Assembly: GCA_020859965.1 (NCBI GenBank)
Contig: JAJBVF010000157.1
Span: 1-11,191 of the forward strand
DNA length: 11,191 nucleotides
Direction: 5' to 3'
From: Clostridiales bacterium
Lineage (GTDB): Bacteria; Bacillota; Clostridia; Lachnospirales; Lachnospiraceae
In this document: positions 6,156-11,191 of the stretch, in pieces
Numbering within the stretch: the first letter of the stretch is position 1
Layout: each line of letters starts with the position of its first letter
Notes under the pieces: model-generated
Database searches by the model: none
Seen by the model: the letters and a program-made list of their open reading frames with translations, nothing else
Told to the model about the DNA's origin: nothing
Program-made: the position numbers and the translations under genes

Positions 6156-7175
6156 TTATTTTCTGCGCTCTTTCAAAAGTGCGAAGATACTCTGCAGCAC
6201 GATGAAGAAGCACAGCAGCGCAGCTACCGCAATGTTGGACCAGGAGCTTAAGAGCTTACCGTTGGTCTTTACCAGCGTTGAGATCGTACCATTGATCAGC
6301 ACGCCGAAGAAGGAACCGATGACATTCCCGACGCCGCCGGTAAGCAAGGTACCGCCGATGACAGCGGAGGAAATCGCATCCATCTCAAGGCCGGTCGCCT
6401 GCTGCACACTTCCGGTCAGCGTATTCATGCAGTAGCAGATACCGCCGATCGAGCAGACGAACGAGGAAAGCATATACGCTTTCAGCTTGGTCTTCTTTAC
6501 ATCCAGACCCATCATCTTTGCAGAAGTCTCATTTCCGCCTACCGCGTACAGGCTGCGCCCGAACTTGGTATAACGGAGCATCAGGAAAATCACGATCAGC
6601 ACGATCAGCGCGATCACCACATGTACACGTATGTAAGGAACCTGAAGGACTCCCTTGCTGTTTGTGTAGGCGCCGATATTGAACGGCATGTAAAGCTTGA
6701 TTCCAGCAATGTCTTTAAACCAGCCGGAGCTGATCGATACCTGATCCGTACAGATCACAGCTGTCATGCCGCGGGCAAAGAACATTCCCGCCATGGATAC
6801 GATGAACGGCTGAATCTCCAGATAGCCTACCAGAAATCCCTGTACAAAACCAAATACCAGGCCGATCACCAGTACCAGAACACAAAGCAGGATAGGATTC
6901 CAGCCCCAGCGGTCGATTCCTACCGCAAGGAACATGCAGTCCATAGCGATGAGCGCGCCGACAGAGATATCAATACCACCGGTCAGCATGACACAGGTCA
7001 TGCCGCAAGCCACACAGAGCAGTCCGGAGTTCGTGATCAGAATATTCAGGAAGGTCTGGAAATGTGAGAATCCTTTACTCCCGTAAATAATGCACCCGGC
7101 CGCATACATAACGATAAACAGGGCGATCGTGATAAAAAGGAGCAATGTGTTGCTGTTCATTTTCGTTCTCTTCAT
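6156..7175 (-). CDS. yjfF: Galactofuranose-type sugar ABC transporter permease 2
   Basis: Membrane permease of the ribose/galactofuranose (BPD_transp_2) family, one of two channel subunits of the importer. It has 339 residues and is almost entirely hydrophobic helices. Recognisable parts are GGIDISVGALIAM (66-78), QPFIVSMAGMFFARGM (122-137), the cytoplasmic ATPase-contact loop GGNETSAKMMGLDV (213-226) and VIGGTLLTGGVGNVIGS (272-288). The last two, and the SSW near residue 310, resemble E. coli YjfF more than YtfT, as judged from memory. The ATG at 7175 lies one base after the ytfT stop, with a G-rich AAAGGGGGTG upstream inside ytfT. An alternative ATG five codons in is less well placed. It is the last gene of the operon, with the terminator directly behind it. 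Confidence 0.92.
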   Translation of the reverse strand: MKRTKMNSNTLLLFITIALFIVMYAAGCIIYGSKGFSHFQTFLNILITNSGLLCVACGMTCVMLTGGIDISVGALIAMDCMFLAVGIDRWGWNPILLCVLVLVIGLVFGFVQGFLVGYLEIQPFIVSMAGMFFARGMTAVICTDQVSISSGWFKDIAGIKLYMPFNIGAYTNSKGVLQVPYIRVHVVIALIVLIVIFLMLRYTKFGRSLYAVGGNETSAKMMGLDVKKTKLKAYMLSSFVCSIGGICYCMNTLTGSVQQATGLEMDAISSAVIGGTLLTGGVGNVIGSFFGVLINGTISTLVKTNGKLLSSWSNIAVAALLCFFIVLQSIFALLKERRK

Positions 7176-7176
7176 T

Positions 7177-8238
7177 TTACTGCACCCCCTTTACCGCTGC
7201 TTTCTGAGCGGACCGTTTTCTTAAGTATTCTCTGAAAGGGGTAGCCTGGATTGATACGATAATGATAACGATGATCGCCTTAAACACCGGCGCCACGCTG
7301 GTGGATACGCCCATTGCATACATTGTAGTCGTGATAGCCTGGATCGTATACGCACCGATAATGGAACCTGCCAGACTGAATTTACCGCCGCCGAGGCTGT
7401 TGCCGCCGAGCGCAACTGCCAGAATCGCATCCATCTCATAGTTCAAACCGATATTATTCGAATCAGCGGAATAAATACGGGAAGAGGATACAATACCCGC
7501 AATGCCTGCGCACAGACCGCAGATGATATAGCAGATCAGGATGATACGCGAGGAATTCAGTCCCGCGATCCGGGAAGCCTTTTTATTGATACCTACGCTC
7601 TGTACATAAAGACCGAGTGCGGTCTTCTTCAGCAGGATAGCCATCACAGCGATACAGATCGCAGCGATCACGATCGGGGTCGGAATAAATCCAAGATAAC
7701 CGCCGAAGAATTTATACGCGTCATTTCTGACGTATACGATCAGGTTGTTGCAGAGCAAAAGTCCGATCGCACGAGCCGCGGAATACAGGATCAAAGTGGC
7801 AACCATAGGCTGTACACCCAGATACGCGACCAGGAATCCATTGAAACAACCGCAGACACAGGCAATCAGAATACCACCCAGGATACCTACAACCAGAGGC
7901 ACAGCCAGATCATTCGTAGAAGATACACCATAACCGGCCAGCAGCATACAGCACATGCAGGCAGACAACGACATAACAGATCCGACAGAAATATCCGTAC
8001 CTGCTGAGGAGGATACTACCAGAGTCATGCCGATCGCCAGGATCGCCACCTCACTGCCTCGGTTCAGGACATCGATCAGACGTCCGTAAAGTACGCCGTT
8101 CCGAATAGAAATCGTAAAAAAGTTCAAGGCAAAATTGCCATTGGCCACATCATAAAAGATATTGACCACCATAACGAGTATCATACAGAAAATCGGCAAA
8201 AACAGCCGTTTACTGGTCAGCTTTTTCATATTACTCAT
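7177..8238 (-). CDS. ytfT: Galactofuranose-type sugar ABC transporter permease 1
   Basis: First channel subunit of the importer, 353 residues from the chosen start, in the BPD_transp_2 family. Visible blocks are RLIDVLNRG (53-61), AILAIGMTLV (65-74), AGTDISVGS (79-87), GVQPMVATLIL (141-151), the ATPase-contact loop VGINKKASRIAGLN (215-228) and DAILAVALGGNSLGGG (270-285). These closely follow E. coli YtfT as remembered. Three in-frame starts are possible: GTG 8247, ATG 8238 and ATG 8229. GGGAGG (8252-8247) is eight bases from the ATG at 8238, so that one is chosen. It overlaps the ytfR stop by eight bases (ATGAGTAA), which suggests translational coupling. Confidence 0.93.
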   Translation of the reverse strand: MSNMKKLTSKRLFLPIFCMILVMVVNIFYDVANGNFALNFFTISIRNGVLYGRLIDVLNRGSEVAILAIGMTLVVSSSAGTDISVGSVMSLSACMCCMLLAGYGVSSTNDLAVPLVVGILGGILIACVCGCFNGFLVAYLGVQPMVATLILYSAARAIGLLLCNNLIVYVRNDAYKFFGGYLGFIPTPIVIAAICIAVMAILLKKTALGLYVQSVGINKKASRIAGLNSSRIILICYIICGLCAGIAGIVSSSRIYSADSNNIGLNYEMDAILAVALGGNSLGGGKFSLAGSIIGAYTIQAITTTMYAMGVSTSVAPVFKAIIVIIIVSIQATPFREYLRKRSAQKAAVKGVQ

Positions 8239-9751
8239 CTGAGCCACCTCCCGCGATTGCTTTCATGACATTCTCCTGTGTCAGATTCTCTGTGATCTCG
8301 CCAACTTTCGCTCCATCACGCAGGACTTCCATCTTGGAACAGGTACGCAGCATCTCTTCAATCTCTGAAGAAATAAAGATGATACTCTTGCCTTCCCCGG
8401 CGAGCTGCAGCACAAGCTTCTGGATCTCTGTCTTGGTACCGACATCAATACCTCGCGTCGGCTCGTCCAGGATCAGGAAATCCGGATCCGTTGCCAGCCA
8501 GCGTCCGAGAATTACCTTCTGCTGATTACCTCCGGAGAGCTGCTTGATCAGCGTCTCACGGCTCGGCGTCTTGATCTGAAGGACTTTGATATATTCATCT
8601 GCGATCCGGTTCTGCTCACTCGCAGAAAGCAGCTTAAACATACCTCTCTTTGCCTGGAGAGCAAGAATGATATTTTCACGGATAGACAGATCTTCGATAA
8701 TACCTTCTGCCTTACGGTCATCCGGAAGAAGTCCCATACCAAGCTGCATCGCGTCGATCGGAGCATTAATTTTCACTTCTTTTCCATCGACCTTTAAAGT
8801 ACCGGTCTGTGCCTTATCCGCACCGTAAATCACGCGCGCCAGCTCGCTTCGCCCGGATCCGAGCAGGCCTGTCAGTCCGACTACCTCGCCTTTATGGATC
8901 ACCAGATCAAACGGCTTGATTGTACCTGCGTGGCTTAAGCCCTTCGCATCGATCTCCACCGGAGCGTCTGAAAAGTCCTTTGCATCGTCCGTCTTGATGG
9001 CTGCAAGATCATCAAAATCCTTACCCATCATAGCCGCTACCAGCTTCACACGCGGCAGATCCGCGATCGGATATTCCCCTACCAGCTGTCCATTCCGCAG
9101 CACCGTGATCCGGTCACAGACCGCATATACCTGCTCCAGGAAATGGGTAACAAATATAATTCCAACACCCTGATCACGCAGCCTGCGCATCAGGACGAAC
9201 AGTTTCTCTACTTCATTATCATCCAGAGAAGAGGTCGGCTCATCGAGGATCAGCACCTTACAGTCCATATCCACGGCACGCGCGATCGCGATCATCTGCT
9301 GCATAGCCAGAGAATATTCCTCCAGATTCTGAGTGACATCTACTTTCATATCCAGATCATCTACGATCTTCTGGGATTTTTTCACCATTGTCTTCCAGTC
9401 GATAGCACCAAATCTCGTCAGCGGCTCGCGACCGATAAACAGATTCTCTGCCACACTCAGGTTCGGGCAGAGATTCACCTCCTGGTAAACCGTCGAAATT
9501 CCTTTATTCTGTGCGTCCAGAGTAGAGTGATTCACGACCGCACCGTCAATCCCGTCTACATGGATCTCGCCGGCTTCAAAAGCGTTAATACCAGTCAGGC
9601 ATTTGATCAAAGTCGATTTTCCGGCTCCGTTCTCTCCCATCAATGCATGAATTTCTCCTTTTCTCAGGGTAAAATCCACATTATCCAGTGCCTTTACGCC
9701 CGGAAAAGTCATTGAAATGCCGCGCATGGTCAATACAACGTTATTTTCCAT
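8231..9751 (-). CDS. ytfR: Galactofuranose-type sugar ABC transporter, double ATP-binding protein
   Basis: Cytoplasmic ATPase that powers the importer. Its 506 residues contain two fused ABC domains, as in RbsA/MglA/YtfR. Domain 1 has Walker A GENGAGKST (39-47), a weak signature SLAMQQ (147-152) and Walker B VLILDEPTSSLD (166-177). Domain 2 has a degenerate Walker A GLLGSGRSEL (295-304), the full signature LSGGNQQK (405-412) and Walker B FLILDEPTRGIDVG (425-438). This asymmetry is normal for the family. AGGAGG (9762-9757) lies five bases before the ATG. It overlaps ytfT downstream. Upstream, 391 bases with a terminator separate it from ytfQ, so fewer ytfR-ytfT-yjfF transcripts than ytfQ transcripts are expected. 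Confidence 0.96.
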   Translation of the reverse strand: MENNVVLTMRGISMTFPGVKALDNVDFTLRKGEIHALMGENGAGKSTLIKCLTGINAFEAGEIHVDGIDGAVVNHSTLDAQNKGISTVYQEVNLCPNLSVAENLFIGREPLTRFGAIDWKTMVKKSQKIVDDLDMKVDVTQNLEEYSLAMQQMIAIARAVDMDCKVLILDEPTSSLDDNEVEKLFVLMRRLRDQGVGIIFVTHFLEQVYAVCDRITVLRNGQLVGEYPIADLPRVKLVAAMMGKDFDDLAAIKTDDAKDFSDAPVEIDAKGLSHAGTIKPFDLVIHKGEVVGLTGLLGSGRSELARVIYGADKAQTGTLKVDGKEVKINAPIDAMQLGMGLLPDDRKAEGIIEDLSIRENIILALQAKRGMFKLLSASEQNRIADEYIKVLQIKTPSRETLIKQLSGGNQQKVILGRWLATDPDFLILDEPTRGIDVGTKTEIQKLVLQLAGEGKSIIFISSEIEEMLRTCSKMEVLRDGAKVGEITENLTQENVMKAIAGGGSDE

Positions 9752-9888
9752 ATCTTCCTCCTGCTAAAGTCGGGAAATCTTTTCCCGTACAGCCTCATTC
9801 ACCTGCCAGGCGCTTATCATGGCATAAGGATAACCGATGCGGCCGAGCGCTTTCCTTATGCCACAAAACACCTTACGTGCCCCTGTGC
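9752..9888 (-). other. ytfR: Segment between the internal terminator and ytfR
   Basis: No gene and no convincing promoter are seen here. It holds a perfect 11-bp inverted repeat (9820-9863) and a perfect 7-bp hairpin cgggaaa/tttcccg with a 3-nt loop (9771-9787), which ends nine bases upstream of the ytfR Shine-Dalgarno. Together with 9889-10142 it makes the 391-nt gene-free stretch inside the ABC operon. Confidence 0.5.
9820..9863. repeat. Perfect 11-bp inverted repeat upstream of ytfR
   Basis: tggcataagga (9820-9830) and tccttatgcca (9853-9863) flank a 22-nt spacer. On the minus-strand RNA the second arm in transcription order can instead fold on itself (cttat 9813-9817 with ataag 9824-9828). 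It could be an operator or an RNA switch element; the sequence does not tell which. Confidence 0.5.
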
Positions 9889-9922
9889 AAAAAAGGGGAG
9901 ACCTGAAATTCCAGGTCCCCCC
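9889..9922 (-). terminator. Strong intrinsic terminator between ytfQ and ytfR
   Basis: On the minus strand an 11-bp stem GGGGGGACCTG (9922-9912) / CAGGTCTCCCC (9905-9895), with one G-U pair and a six-base loop, is followed at once by six T (9894-9889). This is a textbook terminator placed inside the operon. Partial termination here would yield more binding protein than membrane components, a common arrangement for such importers. Full termination relieved by a signal is the alternative. Confidence 0.88.
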
Positions 9923-10122
9923 GGGAAATCCTGAATTGTTTTCCCAGATTTCACTTTGCTGCTGCTATAATTTTTCATCCAGCAGGCCACAGACCACCTG
10001 CTGCGCAGGTTATATGCCGCTTAACGCGTCATATGTCTGTAGCTTGATGGGCGTTCCGCCCATCCCAAAGTGAATCTCCAGCCCTTAGCAGATAAATCTG
10101 CAAGGTCTGCAGCTTCACTTTG
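9923..10122 (-). ncRNA. Highly structured RNA of unrecognised family after ytfQ, ending at the terminator
   Basis: Reading the minus strand, consecutive helices fill almost the whole segment. A rod has a 9-bp closing stem (10122-10114 with 10074-10066) and inner pairs CAG, CCTT and GCAGA with a TTTA loop (10109-10079). Next is an 8-bp hairpin (10064-10046, 3-nt loop). A three-way junction has closing stem 10043-10035/9994-9986 (9 bp, one G-U), arm 10034-10012 and arm 10010-9996, with 0, 1 and 1 unpaired junction bases. A 5-bp hairpin 9985-9962 and a GGGAAA/TTTCCC hairpin 9945-9923 follow, then the terminator. I do not recognise the family: it lacks T-box, SRP, purine and cobalamin landmarks. 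It could be a 3'-UTR-derived sRNA, a stabilising 3' end or an attenuator. Confidence 0.6.
9950..9964 (-). repeat. 15-nt direct repeat, copy B
   Basis: CAGCAGCAAAGTGAA on the minus strand, identical to copy A at 10114-10128. Its CAAAGTGAA part is complementary to 10066-10074, which lies between the two copies. Confidence 0.8.
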
Positions 10123-10128
10123 CTGCTG
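10114..10128 (-). repeat. 15-nt direct repeat, copy A
   Basis: CAGCAGCAAAGTGAA on the minus strand, 14 bases after the ytfQ stop. It forms the 5' side of the closing rod helix with 10066-10074. Both copies are preceded by an A-run (AAAAAGTT here, AAAAATT in copy B), so the duplicated unit may be about 25 nt with small differences. Confidence 0.8.
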
Positions 10129-10142
10129 TTCTGAACTTTTTA

Positions 10143-11153
10143 TCAATACTGAGCTTCTACGATCTCATCTGTAACAACCGTCATGGTCTGCTCTTCGCCG
10201 TCAACCGTGATTGTCTCGATGATGTCTTCGTTTACATACCAGTGCTCTTCCATGTATACTGTGCTCTCCGGAGTCTCACCAGCTGCAAGCTGCTGGATAA
10301 CTTCCTCTACGAACGGAGCTGCAAGCGGGTTGCACTCGAAGTCTGCATTGATATCACCGGACTGTACATACTCAAGACCTGCTGTGCAAGCATCGAAGGA
10401 TACGAGGATTACATCGCCGTCTACGCCATAGGAGATACCAGCTGCTGTCATAGCATCCATAGCGCCGAATGCTTCGTTATCATTCTGGCAGATAACTACG
10501 TTGAACTGTCCCTCATAGGACTTGATGTAGGACTCCATGATCTCCTGACCACCAGTCTGTGTGAAGTCGCCATCCTGAGAATCAAGGATTGTCCAGCCTT
10601 CTCTGTCAGCAATCTCCTGGAAGCCTTCGGTACGTCCGATTGCTGCGGATGAACCAGTAGTTCCTTCGATAACCAGCGCGTTGATCTCTTCAATACCCTT
10701 TGCCTCTGCATAAGCCTTCAGCCACTCGCCGCATGCAAGACCCTCAGTTGTGAAGTTGGATCCTACCCATGCTGCATACTTATCGGAATCGTCGATCGTA
10801 CGGTCGATAACGATAACCGGGATACCAGCGTCTTCGCACTCGGTCAGAACCTCATCCCAGCCAGTGGAAACGATCGGGTCGATGATGATGTAATCAACAT
10901 CCTGCTCGATGAAGCTGCGGACTGCCTCAAGCTGTGCAGCGGAGTCATTATCGCAGTCTACGAACTGAAGATCATAACCATTCTCCTCACAGAATACATC
11001 CTGGCAGGACTGTGTGGAAGCGGTACGCCAGTCAGACTCATGTCCAACCTGTGCAAAACCAATCGTAATCAGATCCTCATCTGCGCTTGCGCCGATTGCT
11101 GACATGCAAAGCGCTGCTGTCATAGCTGCAAAAACTGCAAGTCTCTTTTTCAT
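10143..11153 (-). CDS. ytfQ: Galactofuranose-type sugar-binding protein (periplasmic-binding-protein family)
   Basis: Extracytoplasmic receptor that delivers sugar to the YtfT/YjfF channel. It has 336 residues: a signal peptide about 1-24 (MKKRL, hydrophobic core, GASA cleavage site), then a two-lobe sugar-binding fold. Blocks shared with E. coli YtfQ, from memory, are IGFAQVGHESDWRTA (31-45), AVRSF (77-81), STGW (96-99), VIDRTID (115-121), GTTGSSAAIGR (164-174) and DGDFTQTGGQEIMES (194-208). Likely ligand contacts are Trp42, Arg43, Asp117, Arg118, Arg174, Asp225 and Asp254. The substrate is probably a furanose sugar such as galactofuranose. Oddly for a Gram-positive, there is no lipobox cysteine: the only one, Cys16, is preceded by AAL. 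The ATG has GAGG nine bases upstream. It is the first gene of the operon; its promoter lies outside the window. Confidence 0.94.
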   Translation of the reverse strand: MKKRLAVFAAMTAALCMSAIGASADEDLITIGFAQVGHESDWRTASTQSCQDVFCEENGYDLQFVDCDNDSAAQLEAVRSFIEQDVDYIIIDPIVSTGWDEVLTECEDAGIPVIVIDRTIDDSDKYAAWVGSNFTTEGLACGEWLKAYAEAKGIEEINALVIEGTTGSSAAIGRTEGFQEIADREGWTILDSQDGDFTQTGGQEIMESYIKSYEGQFNVVICQNDNEAFGAMDAMTAAGISYGVDGDVILVSFDACTAGLEYVQSGDINADFECNPLAAPFVEEVIQQLAAGETPESTVYMEEHWYVNEDIIETITVDGEEQTMTVVTDEIVEAQY

Positions 11154-11191
11154 GATAAAATTCCTCGCTTTCTGAAAAAATATATATTTTT

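Noticed and set aside
9143..9715. Plus-strand open frame of 190 codons opposite ytfR
   Set aside because: It lies antisense to conserved ABC domain motifs; composition and lack of start signals mark it as a shadow.
9923..10122. Known riboswitch, T-box, SRP RNA or 6S RNA identity for the ytfQ-ytfR RNA
   Set aside because: No T-box sequence, SRP core motif, purine riboswitch core or single long 6S-like rod was recognised. The three-way junction alone is not enough to assign a family.
10143..11153. Horizontal transfer of ytfQ because its codon use differs from dapF
   Set aside because: The bias towards a small set of codons is what highly expressed binding-protein genes usually show; there is no other sign of transfer.
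1..11191. CRISPR arrays, insertion sequences, tRNA or rRNA genes
   Set aside because: No regularly spaced repeats, transposase-like frames, terminal inverted repeats with target duplications, or tRNA/rRNA landmarks were seen.

Overview
The window suggests a Gram-positive anaerobe of the Clostridia, most likely Lachnospiraceae-like. The reasons are a DapL-type diaminopimelate pathway, a Bacillus/Clostridium type I-alpha glutamine synthetase, an ANTAR regulator directly behind glnA, a Bacillus-style PhoP box, strong AGGAGG ribosome binding sites and mixed, roughly balanced base composition. All nine recognised genes lie on the minus strand, so transcription runs from high to low coordinates.

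In transcription order: (1) 11153-6156 is a four-gene sugar ABC importer with the same gene order as E. coli ytfQ-ytfR-ytfT-yjfF (galactofuranose type): binding protein, double ATPase and two permeases, closed by a terminator at 6100-6143. A 397-nt gap separates the binding-protein gene from the ATPase gene. It holds a densely folded RNA ending in a strong intrinsic terminator. (2) 5801-4155 is a Na+/phosphate cotransporter with a PhoU-like tail, preceded by four 11-bp-phased PhoP-box repeats, an extended -10 and a long leader. (3) 3816-1706 is glutamine synthetase (glnA) followed by an ANTAR protein whose receiver domain has lost its phosphorylation residues. (4) 1605-1 is dapF followed by dapL (truncated by the window edge), the last steps to meso-diaminopimelate and lysine.

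The genes are ordinary housekeeping and uptake functions: sugar import, phosphate import, ammonium assimilation with its own RNA-binding regulator, and cell-wall/lysine precursor synthesis. The unusual content is between the genes. The best candidate for something undescribed is the ytfQ-ytfR RNA (about 9889-10122). Nearly every base there can be placed in consecutive helices, including a compact three-way junction, and it has built-in alternative pairings next to the terminator. Other points of interest are the PhoP box, a hairpin between the Shine-Dalgarno and the start codon of the phosphate transporter, and two copies of a hairpin repeat (553-589 and 6110-6145) that differ by a compensatory base pair.

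All structures were read by eye; no folding, homology or covariance program was run.
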